DNA of 64,000 nucleotides from Clostridiales bacterium (GTDB lineage Bacteria > Bacillota > Clostridia > Oscillospirales > Oscillospiraceae), in NCBI GenBank assembly GCA_902363045.1, contig CABIYX010000003.1, forward strand, positions 70,553 through 134,552, written 5' to 3'. Under the pieces are notes generated by a model. It was not told the origin of the DNA and did no database searches. It worked only from the letters and a program-made list of their open reading frames with translations. A program made the position numbers and the translations under genes. Positions 42,990-51,741 of this stretch are shown here, piece after piece (the first letter of the stretch is position 1; each line of letters opens with the position of its first letter).

Positions 42990-43988
42990 TCAGCGGGACT
43001 CCAGGACCTTCTGGATCTCTTCGATCATCACGGGCAGGACCTTGTAGAGGTCGCCCACGATGCCGTAGTTGGCCACACTGAAAATGGGGGCCTCCTCATC
43101 CTTGTTGATCGCTACGATCACATCGGAGGTCTTCATGCCAGCCAGGTGCTGAAGGGCGCCGGAAATGCCGCAGGCGATGTACAGTTTGGGGGAGACCGTC
43201 TTACCAGTCTGGCCGACCTGGTGCTCATAGGGGATCCACCCGGCGTCCACAGCGGCGCGGGAGGCGCCGACGGCAGCCCCCAGGGTGGCGGCAGCCTTGC
43301 GGATCAGATCGAAGCCGCTGGGATCGCCCAGGCCGCGGCCGCCGGACACGATGATCTGCGCGTCAGCCAGGCTGATCTCGCCGCTGGCCTTGGCAATGAT
43401 CTCCTTCACCTTGGTGCGCAGCTCCGCGTCCTCCACGTCATAGGCCACCGTGATGACCTCGCCTGCCTTGGAGGCGTCGGGGTCGTCCTTCGACAGGGCG
43501 TTTCCGCGGATGGTGCACATGGCGGGACACTTCTCCGGGAAGACGACCTCAGCCATGATGTTGCCGCCATAGGTGGGACGGGTGGCGACCAGCTGGCCGT
43601 CCTCCAGAGCCAGAGCGGTACAGTCGGCAGCCAGGCCGGTCTCCAGGCGGCTGGCCAGACGGCCGGCCAGGTCACGGCCATTGGTGGTGGCGGCCAGAAG
43701 CAGGATCTCGGGCTCATTTTCCTTGACCAGCTTCTCCAGCACCTTGCAATAGGCGCCGGTGTTGTAGTTCTCCAGGTTCTCATTGTCGCAGACATAGACC
43801 TTATCCGCGCCATAGGCGAAGGCGTCCTTGGCCTGCTCCTGGACCTGATGTCCCATCAGGACGGCACACACCTCGCCGGACAACTCGTTGGCCAGCTTTC
43901 TGGCTCCGCTGAGCATCTCATAGGAGACGCCGGCAATCTTCCCGCCGGTCTGCTCCAGGCAGACCCATACGCTATTCTTGTTAGACAT
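42990..43988 (-). CDS. etfA: Electron transfer flavoprotein, alpha subunit
   Basis: The 332-residue protein starts MSNKNSVWVCLEQTGGKIAG. The FAD-binding C-terminal domain contains IIVSGGRGLGDPSGFDLIRK, VGASRAAVDAGWIPYEHQVG, TGKTVSPKLYIACGISGALQ and AGMKTSDVIVAINKDEEAPI. EtfAB carries electrons between acyl-CoA dehydrogenases and other carriers. The ATG at 43988 follows GGGAGAG, and etfB ends 18 nt upstream. No fused ferredoxin domain is present at the N-terminus. Confidence 0.97.
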   Translation of the reverse strand: MSNKNSVWVCLEQTGGKIAGVSYEMLSGARKLANELSGEVCAVLMGHQVQEQAKDAFAYGADKVYVCDNENLENYNTGAYCKVLEKLVKENEPEILLLAATTNGRDLAGRLASRLETGLAADCTALALEDGQLVATRPTYGGNIMAEVVFPEKCPAMCTIRGNALSKDDPDASKAGEVITVAYDVEDAELRTKVKEIIAKASGEISLADAQIIVSGGRGLGDPSGFDLIRKAAATLGAAVGASRAAVDAGWIPYEHQVGQTGKTVSPKLYIACGISGALQHLAGMKTSDVIVAINKDEEAPIFSVANYGIVGDLYKVLPVMIEEIQKVLESR

Positions 43989-44006
43989 ACTATGCTCTCC
44001 CTTCAA

Positions 44007-44792
44007 TCAGATGATCTTCTGCTCAACAAGCTTCTGGACGGCGATCTTTGCGATCTCTTCCGCCTCTCCCTTGATCAGCTCACCGCTCTGACGGGGAGCC
44101 GGAGTATAGAGTTTCTTAATGGCGGAGGGAGAATTCTTACCTACCTTGGCAGGATCAGCGCCCACGGCGGCACAGTCCATCTCGGGAATCTCAGCGCGGT
44201 TGGCCATTCTGGTGCGCTTCAGGGTGGGGTAGCGCGGCTCGTTCAGGGACTTCTCGCAGGTCAGGACCACAGGCAGCTTCGCCTCGACCACTTCCTCGCC
44301 GGCGGGGCTGACGCGCTTGGCGGTCAGGGTGTCCTCCGTAACAGAAACGATCTCGCTCACATAAGTGATCTGGGAGATGCCCAGCTGCTCGGCAATGCCG
44401 GGGCCCACCTGGCCGGCGTCGTTGTCAATGGCCTGCTTGCCGCAGAGGATGACGTCGAAACTGCCGATGGACTGGATGGCCTTGGCCAGACCGTAAGAGG
44501 TGCCCCAGGAATCGGATTCCTCAAAGGCGGGATCCTTCAGCAGGTAAGCCTTGGCGGCGCCCATGGACAGGCCGTAGCGCAGAGAGGTCTTGCTGCTCTC
44601 GCTGCCCATCGTCAGGACGGAGACCTCGCCGCCGTGCTCCTCCACCAGCTTCAGGCCGGCCTCAACCGCGTTCAGGTCAAAGGGGCTCTCCATCAGCTCC
44701 ACGCCCTCAGTGACGACACGGTTGGTTTTTGGGTCCAGCTTGGGCACCACGGAGTTGTCCGGTACCTGCTTGATACATACCAGTACGTTCAT
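44007..44792 (-). CDS. etfB: Electron transfer flavoprotein, beta subunit
   Basis: The 261-residue protein starts MNVLVCIKQVPDNSVVPKLD and has AMP/FAD-binding features VLTMGSESSKTSLRYGLSMG and FDVILCGKQAIDNDAGQVGP, and LPVVLTCEKSLNEPRYPTLK, the recognition-loop region. It forms a dimer with EtfA. Whether it bifurcates electrons, as clostridial butyryl-CoA systems do, or simply feeds an acyl-CoA reduction cannot be settled by eye. GGGAGGA precedes the ATG. Confidence 0.97.
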   Translation of the reverse strand: MNVLVCIKQVPDNSVVPKLDPKTNRVVTEGVELMESPFDLNAVEAGLKLVEEHGGEVSVLTMGSESSKTSLRYGLSMGAAKAYLLKDPAFEESDSWGTSYGLAKAIQSIGSFDVILCGKQAIDNDAGQVGPGIAEQLGISQITYVSEIVSVTEDTLTAKRVSPAGEEVVEAKLPVVLTCEKSLNEPRYPTLKRTRMANRAEIPEMDCAAVGADPAKVGKNSPSAIKKLYTPAPRQSGELIKGEAEEIAKIAVQKLVEQKII

Positions 44793-44849
44793 ACTTTATC
44801 CTCCCTAATGTAACCATCGCCTGCCGCGATGGCGCAGTTGTTTTGAAAC

Positions 44850-44891
44850 GGATATGGACAAACCTTGTAGCAGCAAGATTTGCCCATATCC
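44850..44891 (-). other. Intercistronic hairpin before etfB
   Basis: GGATATGG (44850-44857) pairs with CCATATCC (44884-44891) with an inner CAAA/TTTG extension. There is no T-run. It lies in the 156-nt gap between the acyl-CoA dehydrogenase and etfB and may set differential stability or processing of the operon mRNA. Confidence 0.5.
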
Positions 44892-44948
44892 TTTCACGTA
44901 CTATAAAATGATCTGAGCGTTACGTTTTTCCGGTTGTGTTGGTGAAGA

Positions 44949-46085
44949 TCAGTGGAGCAGCTGGCCGGCGATCACAATCTTCTGGACCTGAGAGGTGCCC
45001 TCGAACAGCTCGGTGATCCGCTGGTCGCGGTAGATGCGCTCAATGGCGTACTCCTTCATGTAGCCGTAGCCGCCGTGGATCTGCAGGGCGGTGTCAACCA
45101 CCTTGTGGGAAGCTTCCGCGGCAAACAGCTTGGCCATCGCGGCCTGCTTGGTGAAGGGAACGCCCTGCTCCTTCAGGTCGGCGGCGTAGTAGGTCAGCAT
45201 ACGGGCGGCCTCCAGCTGGGTGGCGGCGTCGGCCAGCATCCACTGGATACCCTGGAACTTGGAGATGGGGCGCTTGAAGACCTCGCGCTCCTTGGCATAC
45301 TTGACCGCCAGATCCAAAGCGGCCTGGCCGATGCCCACCGCCATAGCGGCGATGCCGATGCGGCCGCGGTCCACCACGTCCAGAGCCAGACGGTAGCCGC
45401 CGTTGAGCTCGCCCACCATGTTCTCCTTGGGAACGCGGCAGTCCTCGAAGACGATCTCGGCGGTGCGGGCGCCGCGGATCCCCATCTTGTTATCCTCGGA
45501 GGCGATCTTCATGCCGGGGGTGCCCTTCTCAACCACAAAGCAGGTCATGCCGTGCTTGGGGTCCTCTTTGTTGGTGATGGCAAAGCAGCACAGGAAGTCG
45601 CAGTGCGCGCCGCCGGTGATGAAGTGCTTCACGCCGTTGATCACATAGCTGTCGCCGTCCTCCACGGCGGTGGTCTTGTTGGAGGTCATATCGGAGCCGC
45701 CGGCGGGCTCAGTCAGGCAGAACGCGGCGTACTTCTCACCCTCCAGGGCGGGGCGCAGCCACTTCTCCTTCTGCTCGGGAGTACCGGCCAGGTACAGGGC
45801 GTCAAAGCCCAGATAGTGGCCGGTGATGATAGAACCGGTGGCCGCGCAGGCGGCGGAGATCTCTTCCATGGCGATCGCCTCAGAAATGGCGTCATAGCCG
45901 GCGCCGCCCAGCTCCTCCGGATAGGCCAGGCCCATCAGGTCCTGCTCGCCCAGAGCCTTGATGGTCTCAGTGGGGAAGCGGTTGTTGACGTCGATCTCTT
46001 CCGCCTTGGGGGCGAGGTAGCTCTGGGCCCACTCACGAACCGCGCGGCGCAGGGCGATTTGGTCCTCAGTGTATTTGAATTCCAT
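44949..46085 (-). CDS. Acyl-CoA dehydrogenase 1
   Basis: The 378-residue flavoprotein starts MEFKYTEDQIALRRAVREWA. Family motifs: AAFCLTEPAGGSDMTSNKTT, GVKHFITGGAHCDFLCCFAI, GIRGARTAEIVFEDCRVPKE, and the C-terminal IHGGYGYMKEYAIERIYRDQ with RITELFEGTSQVQKIVIAGQ. The catalytic base position is in the segment before RIYRDQ. It is co-encoded with EtfAB and a CaiB-type CoA-transferase, so it likely oxidises or reduces a specific acyl-CoA. The substrate is not evident. Confidence 0.94.
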   Translation of the reverse strand: MEFKYTEDQIALRRAVREWAQSYLAPKAEEIDVNNRFPTETIKALGEQDLMGLAYPEELGGAGYDAISEAIAMEEISAACAATGSIITGHYLGFDALYLAGTPEQKEKWLRPALEGEKYAAFCLTEPAGGSDMTSNKTTAVEDGDSYVINGVKHFITGGAHCDFLCCFAITNKEDPKHGMTCFVVEKGTPGMKIASEDNKMGIRGARTAEIVFEDCRVPKENMVGELNGGYRLALDVVDRGRIGIAAMAVGIGQAALDLAVKYAKEREVFKRPISKFQGIQWMLADAATQLEAARMLTYYAADLKEQGVPFTKQAAMAKLFAAEASHKVVDTALQIHGGYGYMKEYAIERIYRDQRITELFEGTSQVQKIVIAGQLLH

Positions 46086-46131
46086 GATATATTCCTCCTA
46101 AAAAATTTTTATACAGCGTTCCTTTGCCGGA

Positions 46132-47313
46132 TCAAACAATGTTTTCCTCTTTCCACTTGGCGATCTGCTCATCGCTGAAGCCAAACACATCGCGCAGGAC
46201 CTCCTGGGTATCCTGGCCCAGCAGCGGCGCAGGATGACAGGGATCAGGCGGGGTCTGGGACAGCTTGATGGGGTTGCCAGTGATCTTGACCTTGCCCATG
46301 CCGGGCTGGTCGATCTCCACCAGCATATCCCGCTGCAGGATACTGGGGTTCTGGCAGGCCTCGTCCACCGTGCACAGAGGACCGCAGGGGATGGACTCCT
46401 TCTGCATCATCTCCATGGCCTCGGCCACAGTGTAGTCGGCGAAGAACTTCTCCAGGATGGCCTTCAGCTCCACGTCATTTTCAGACCGGTGGGGGTCGGA
46501 GTCAAACTTTGGATTCTTGATCAGATCGGGCTGGCCGATGATCTCGCACAGCTTGGCGAAGTGGTGGTCGCTGGCCACGGCAATGATGACATGGGCGTCC
46601 TTGCACATGTAAATGTCGAAGGGGGCGCTCAGGGGATGGCGGGCGCCGACACGGGTGGGATGGACGCCGCCGATGGTGTGACGGACGATGTTCGTCTCAA
46701 TGAAAGCAAACACGCTGTCCAGCATGGCGATGTCCACATACTGGCCCTGGCCGGTGCGCTCCCGGTTATACAGCGCCAGCAGGATGCCTGTCACCGCATA
46801 GAGGCCGGCACTGACGTCGCCCAGAGAGCTGCCCACACGGGCGGGAGGGGTATTGGGGTAGCCGGTAATGCTCATCATGCCGGACATTCCCTGCGCCACA
46901 ATATCGTAGGCAGGCAGATCCCGCATGGGGCTGTCCTGTCCAAAGCCGGAAACAGAACAGTAGATGATCTCCGGATTGATCTTTTTCAGCTGCTCATAAG
47001 AGTAACCCAGCTTTTCCATAACTCCGGGCTTGAAGTTCTCCACCACGATGTCACAGTTTTTGACCATCTCGTAGATGATGTCCCTGCCCTTCTTCAGGTC
47101 GATCGCGACGCCTTTCTTGCCGCGGTTCACCAGGGTATAATATCCGCTTTGTCCGTTGACAAACGGGCCAAAGATCCGGCTGCCATCACCTGTTCCAGGC
47201 TTCTCGATCTTAATGACTTCGGCGCCGAAATCCGCCAGGTTCATGGTACAGAAGGGCCCGGCCAAAACCTGGGTAAAGTCCAGAACCCGGATCCCACTCA
47301 GGGCTTTGTTCAT
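46132..47313 (-). CDS. CaiB/BaiF (family III) CoA-transferase
   Basis: The 393-residue protein starts MNKALSGIRVLDFTQVLAGP with the family's N-terminal FTQVLAGPFCTMNLADFGAE, GYSYEQLKKINPEIIYCSVS, GFGQDSPMRDLPAYDIVAQG and GQYVDIAMLDSVFAF. The Asp in DIAMLD is the catalytic aspartate that carries the acyl group. These enzymes move CoA between carboxylates (formate/oxalate, carnitine/crotonobetaine, bile acids, aromatic acids). It lies between the two acyl-CoA dehydrogenase genes and activates the substrate of the operon. Confidence 0.94.
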   Translation of the reverse strand: MNKALSGIRVLDFTQVLAGPFCTMNLADFGAEVIKIEKPGTGDGSRIFGPFVNGQSGYYTLVNRGKKGVAIDLKKGRDIIYEMVKNCDIVVENFKPGVMEKLGYSYEQLKKINPEIIYCSVSGFGQDSPMRDLPAYDIVAQGMSGMMSITGYPNTPPARVGSSLGDVSAGLYAVTGILLALYNRERTGQGQYVDIAMLDSVFAFIETNIVRHTIGGVHPTRVGARHPLSAPFDIYMCKDAHVIIAVASDHHFAKLCEIIGQPDLIKNPKFDSDPHRSENDVELKAILEKFFADYTVAEAMEMMQKESIPCGPLCTVDEACQNPSILQRDMLVEIDQPGMGKVKITGNPIKLSQTPPDPCHPAPLLGQDTQEVLRDVFGFSDEQIAKWKEENIV

Positions 47314-47354
47314 ATAGGAAACACCTCTTTCAAGTCAAAATTTACGCAAACCGT

Positions 47355-48779
47355 TTAAAACAAAACGTGGGCGAATACCGCTACGATCGGAATGGCGATC
47401 AGAGTGCGGATCAGGAAAATCAGGACCAGCTCCGGGAACTTCAGATTCAGATCGCTCTGCATCATCGCGTTCGCGCTCTCTGTAAAGAAGATGATCTGCA
47501 CGGTGGACAGCACGATGACAAAGAAAATACTCATCGGAGCAATTTTCATACCGGCGATGGTCATCACGGGCAGGGCGATTTCCGCAATACCTACCAGGGT
47601 AGCGGGCGCGATCGCCGCAGCGTCAGGCATCTGGCACAGCTCCAGATACGGGACCATGGGCATCCCGATCCAATCGAAGAAGGGGGTGTAGTTGCTGATG
47701 AAAAGCGCGATGGTGGCCAGCGCCTGCACAAAGGTCACGATCTTGACCGTAAAGGACAGCACGCCGGGAATGGATGTAACAAAGATGGAATACGGAGTCT
47801 GAGACACCTTGGTGGTGGAAGCCGCGACCGCCTTCTTCATCGTATCCCTGGAATATTTGCTGGACTTCCGCATGGCGTCTGTCTGCTCCACCCCGTTGTA
47901 ATACCGGTCCTTCTTCATAGACAGCGGAGGGATCCGGATCACAATGGCCGCCAGGATAAACACGATGACCAGGGAGGAGATCACGACCTTGCCGTACATA
48001 TACTGGGTATCCGTGATCGTAACGAGCAGCGCGAAAAATCCGAGGGAAACGACGCTGAAGTTCGTGGCCACACAGCAGGCCTCTTTGTGGGTGTAGACGT
48101 TTTCATGGTACAGTCTGTCTGTCATGAAAACACCCACCGCCGGCGCGGCCACAAAGGCCGATACCGCCGTAACGGCCGACTGTCCCGGCAGCTTAAAGAC
48201 CTTACGCATGATCGGCTCCATCAGGGTACCGATAAATTCCAGGATTCCAAACTCGATCAGGAAGTTGACCAGCCAGCCGGCGATGGTCACGGTCAGCAGC
48301 GTGGAGCCGGCCAGGCCAATGGCCTCGATGCCGACGCTGTCGTTCACGATCTGGCTGGGGCCGACGTTGAAAACCACCATGACCGCAAAAACAGCGGACA
48401 AATAGTAGAGGATGCCAGTTCCCCATCCGTCCTTCTTATGGAATCTGCGGATGGGACCGTCCTTTTGAATACGGGAAATGGTAAAGGTGATCGAAAGCGC
48501 GATACATAAAATCAGGACCATCCAGTTCATAACAGTGGGTCCCAACAGCGCCTTTACTGCATCGATCAAGAGCACCATAGGAACATTGCTGACTCCGCCA
48601 ATATTGGTTGGAATAAAGAATACCCATACGCCAATGGCAGAGAAGATCAAGAACTTAAACAAGTTGTTTCGAGTCATGGTGCTGTAATCAACCGCAACTC
48701 CAACATTTTTATTCAGTTCTTCCTCCAACTGCTTCGCGTCCAGTTCTGCTATATCTTTCTCTGGGACAATTGATTCCAT
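47355..48779 (-). CDS. YjiH-family membrane protein (nucleoside-recognition/Gate domain)
   Basis: The 474-residue protein uses the ATG at 48779 after GGAGG, giving MESIVPEKDIAELDAKQLEE and then about ten membrane segments. The Gate-domain signature is visible as FVAAPAVGVFMTDRLYHENV and IFFTESANAMMQSDLNLKFP. YjiH-type proteins are predicted transporters whose substrates are unknown. It is encoded inside the acyl-CoA operon, so uptake of the operon's carboxylate substrate or exchange of product is a reasonable inference. Confidence 0.85.
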   Translation of the reverse strand: MESIVPEKDIAELDAKQLEEELNKNVGVAVDYSTMTRNNLFKFLIFSAIGVWVFFIPTNIGGVSNVPMVLLIDAVKALLGPTVMNWMVLILCIALSITFTISRIQKDGPIRRFHKKDGWGTGILYYLSAVFAVMVVFNVGPSQIVNDSVGIEAIGLAGSTLLTVTIAGWLVNFLIEFGILEFIGTLMEPIMRKVFKLPGQSAVTAVSAFVAAPAVGVFMTDRLYHENVYTHKEACCVATNFSVVSLGFFALLVTITDTQYMYGKVVISSLVIVFILAAIVIRIPPLSMKKDRYYNGVEQTDAMRKSSKYSRDTMKKAVAASTTKVSQTPYSIFVTSIPGVLSFTVKIVTFVQALATIALFISNYTPFFDWIGMPMVPYLELCQMPDAAAIAPATLVGIAEIALPVMTIAGMKIAPMSIFFVIVLSTVQIIFFTESANAMMQSDLNLKFPELVLIFLIRTLIAIPIVAVFAHVLF

Positions 48780-48994
48780 GCGCGTTCCTCCTTTATCACA
48801 TACAGCAAATCGGTCTCCCCTCTCTGCTTCCTCCGAGGTATACGGCCGTTTTCCCTCAAACAAAGCGGTTCAGGGGAAAAACAACTTTCATGTAACAAGT
48901 ATCTTCGCGTCCAAAGAAATGGAAATCTCCAGGTCATGTAACAATTCACGCCATCTGTCCGCGCCTCTCAGGGCACATTGTCAGCTTTCAGATG

Positions 48995-50134
48995 TTACCG
49001 CAGCAGGGAGCGGGAAATGACCATCCGCTGAACCTCACTGGTTCCCTCATAAATCTGGGTGATCTTTGCATCACGCATCATGCGCTCCACAGGATACTCG
49101 CGGGTGTAGCCATAACCGCCCAGCAGCTGCACGCACTCGGTCGTCACACGCATCGCGGTCTCTGCCGCGTACAGCTTGGCGTGGGCAGACTCCACGGAGT
49201 AGGGCAGATGGTTGTCCTTGGCCCAGGCGGCGCGGTAGACCAGCAGCTTGGCCGCCTCGATCTGGTTGGCCAGGTTGGCGATCACAAACTGGGTATTCTG
49301 GAAGGCAGACAGAGGCTTCCCGAACTGCTCACGCATCTTCACATAGGCGATCGCTTCGTTCAGAGCGCCCTCGGCGATGCCCAAAGCCTGCGCGGCAATG
49401 CCGATGCGGCCGCCGTCCAGGGTGTGCATCGCCACCTTAAAGCCCTGGCCCTCCTCACCCAGCAGGTTCTCGGCGGGAACGATACAGTCCTCAAACACCA
49501 GGCTGGCGGTCGCGGAGCCGCGGATGCCCATCTTCTTCTCATGCTTGCCGATGGAGAAGCCCTCGAACCCGTCCTCCACGATGAAGGCGGAGATGCCGTG
49601 GTTGCCCTTCTCTTTATCGGTCATAGCCATGACCACATAGATCTCAGCCTCGCCGGCGTTGGTGATAAAGCACTTGGAGCCGTTAAGCACATAGTGGTCG
49701 CCCTTCTTCACCGCGGTCGTCTTCTGGCGGGACGCGTCCGTACCGGCGTTGGGCTCGGTCAGGCCAAAGGCGCCCAGGCACTCTCCGCTGGCCAGCCGGG
49801 TCAGGTATTTCTGCTTCTGCTCCTCAGTACCCCAATCATAAATGGGGGCGGAGCCCAGGGAGGTATGGGCCGACAGGGTAACGCCGGTGGAGGCGCACAC
49901 CTTGGACAGCTCCTCTACCGCGATCACATAGCTCAGATAGTCGCCCTCTTCGCCGCCGTACTCTTCGGGGAAGGGAATGCCCAGCATCCCGTTGTCCGCC
50001 ATTTTTTGGACGCTCTCCTTGGGGAAGCGTTCATTCTCGTCGATCTCCTCCGCAAGGGGCTTGATCTCCTTCTCCGCAAACTCGCGGTACATCTTTTGAA
50101 TCATTTTGTATTCATCGTTGAAGCCGAAATCCAT
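48995..50134 (-). CDS. Acyl-CoA dehydrogenase 2
   Basis: The 379-residue protein starts [20 protein letters not shown]; the longer upstream frame is non-coding in character. It contains [60 protein letters not shown], and [20 protein letters not shown] with [20 protein letters not shown]. This ending is typical of butyryl-CoA dehydrogenase-like enzymes. It is the first gene of the operon. The two dehydrogenases are paralogues and could act on different chain states or form a mixed complex with EtfAB. Confidence 0.95.
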   Translation of the reverse strand: MDFGFNDEYKMIQKMYREFAEKEIKPLAEEIDENERFPKESVQKMADNGMLGIPFPEEYGGEEGDYLSYVIAVEELSKVCASTGVTLSAHTSLGSAPIYDWGTEEQKQKYLTRLASGECLGAFGLTEPNAGTDASRQKTTAVKKGDHYVLNGSKCFITNAGEAEIYVVMAMTDKEKGNHGISAFIVEDGFEGFSIGKHEKKMGIRGSATASLVFEDCIVPAENLLGEEGQGFKVAMHTLDGGRIGIAAQALGIAEGALNEAIAYVKMREQFGKPLSAFQNTQFVIANLANQIEAAKLLVYRAAWAKDNHLPYSVESAHAKLYAAETAMRVTTECVQLLGGYGYTREYPVERMMRDAKITQIYEGTSEVQRMVISRSLLR

Positions 50135-50574
50135 GTTGTTTCCTTCCCTTCTTTTGATGTTTTGCTGACAGAACCTCAATTCTGTTCGCCTGTGTTGGCT
50201 ATTATAGACAATGCGCCGCACTAAAAACGTCAAATCCTCTGGACGTGCTCCACAAATCTTAAGGAGCGGGCCGCTGAAAGATCCGGAAATCGGTTGGCTG
50301 ATCCCCCTTCTTCCACTGTCAAACCGCTCCTTTTTGAAATCTCCGCCAAGATTCCGCCTTCTGTTCCGTCTAATTTTTATCAATTTGACCGGCGTGGGAG
50401 GATGATGGGGCCCTATGTCTATTCTGCTGAATTTTCAGTCCCCTGGGGGAGACACTCCCGGGGGAACAGGAGCATTTTTTTGCTTTTCAACAAAGAAACC
50501 CCTCATTTACATCTGCAAAAGATGTAAATGAGGGGTTTATCCGTGATTTTACGCCGGAACATCCCGCCGCTCTG
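50135..50574. other. Intergenic region between acyl-CoA dehydrogenase 2 and agmatinase-like gene
   Basis: The 440-nt stretch holds no convincing ORF. A TATAAT on the minus strand (50201-50206) may serve the acyl-CoA operon. A palindrome ACAGAAcctcaaTTCTGT (50168-50185) lies just downstream of it. A GGGAG/CTCCC hairpin with flanking CCCC/GGGG occurs near 50442-50466, and the agmatinase terminator is at 50497-50538. Confidence 0.5.
50497..50538 (-). terminator. Terminator of the agmatinase-like gene
   Basis: A perfect 18-bp stem (50497-50514 with 50521-50538) with a short loop. On the minus strand it is followed by a moderately T-rich tail. Confidence 0.75.
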
Positions 50575-51531
50575 TTACGGAATCCGGTCCTGGTGCAATT
50601 TTTTTCCGGCCTGGGCGATCACCTGAAGGATCGTCAGTGCGGCCAGCCGCTGCGTACACCCTGTCGGGTCATAGGGAGGGGCCACCTCCACCAGATCCAT
50701 CGCCACGACCTTCCCGGTCTCACAGATCCCTTTCAGCAGGTCCATACTCTCATCGTATGTGATCCCACCGGGGAGCGGCGAGGCTGCGCCGGGGGCCAGC
50801 GTCATGTCATAGCCGTCAATATCGAAGGTAATGTAGTAGGCCTCCGCCTCCGGGATCTGGCTCAGCACATAGGACACTCCCTTGCTGTGCAGCTCCCGCG
50901 CGGAGATCAGCCGGCTGCCGTAGGCGCGGGCGTCATCGTAGTCCTGCTTTTTCCCGCTGCCCATCCCTCTCAGTCCGATCTGCACCATTGGTCCAATGTG
51001 TTCCATCTCAGACATTCTTCGCATGGGGCTGCCGTTTCCCTGAACCAGCGGTCCCACATGGCTGGTCCAATCCAAATGGGCGTCAAATTGAATGACGCAG
51101 ATCTCTTTGTGGTACTCCTCCAGCGCCCTGCCCACCGGAATGCTGATGGAGTGGTCCCCGCCGATGACAATGGGGATCGTACCCGCGCGGATGATGCGGC
51201 GGACCGCCCGCTCAATGCAGTGGAAGGAATAGTCCCGGTCCCCCTGGAGCACATCGGCGTCGCCGCAGTCGGCGATGCTGACCGGAGCCGCCAGCAGCTG
51301 CTCATCCGCTTCGTAGTCATAGTATCCCTGCGTCCCCCGTCCATACTGTGTGGAGGCCTCCCGCACCCTTCTGGGTCCCATGCGCGCCCCGCTCAGGAAG
51401 CCGACTCCCATGTCGAAGGGAACTCCCAGCACGCCGAAATCCGCATCCAGCTGGTCCAGATCCAGGCAGATCGGATACCGTCCAAAGGAGCAAATTCCGG
51501 TGATAGGCTGACTGATCAGTTCAGGCCGCAT
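50575..51531 (-). CDS. Agmatinase/ureohydrolase-family enzyme
   Basis: The 318-residue protein starts MRPELISQPITGICSFGRYP at 51531 after GAGGGA. Manganese ligands are present: GGDHSISIP, CVIQFDAHLDW and YITFDIDGYDMTLAPGAASP, then MDLVEVAPPYDPTGCTQRLA. It should hydrolyse a guanidino compound (agmatine, guanidinobutyrate, guanidinopropionate) to urea and an amine or amino acid. The usual Asp-Pro after the third motif is Asp-Met, so the substrate may differ. It is transcribed alone between the acyl-CoA operon and the recombinase. Formiminoglutamase is less likely because FtcD already serves that step. Confidence 0.9.
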   Translation of the reverse strand: MRPELISQPITGICSFGRYPICLDLDQLDADFGVLGVPFDMGVGFLSGARMGPRRVREASTQYGRGTQGYYDYEADEQLLAAPVSIADCGDADVLQGDRDYSFHCIERAVRRIIRAGTIPIVIGGDHSISIPVGRALEEYHKEICVIQFDAHLDWTSHVGPLVQGNGSPMRRMSEMEHIGPMVQIGLRGMGSGKKQDYDDARAYGSRLISARELHSKGVSYVLSQIPEAEAYYITFDIDGYDMTLAPGAASPLPGGITYDESMDLLKGICETGKVVAMDLVEVAPPYDPTGCTQRLAALTILQVIAQAGKKLHQDRIP

Positions 51532-51741
51532 CCAACATCCCTCTTTCCAATGAATTGTATTTCCTTCTGTCTGCACCATTGTACCTGTAAGCGCATTGAT
51601 TTTCCAGTGGATTTATAAAGTGTTTCTCTCCGTTCAAATAATAAATCACATGATTCTGCCCCCATCAGATCGCTTTGTGAGGAACCGGGTCCAGGCGGAG
51701 CGTTACAATGGTCCCATCACACCATCATAGGAGGTCTGACC

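Noticed and set aside
42915..44813. 632-residue plus-strand frame across etfA and etfB
   Set aside because: Both etf genes are unmistakable on the minus strand with proper ribosome sites; this frame has none.
50575..51531. Formimidoylglutamase (HutG) assignment for the ureohydrolase
   Set aside because: FtcD already handles formiminoglutamate and the gene is far from hut; sequence fits the agmatinase-type group more broadly.
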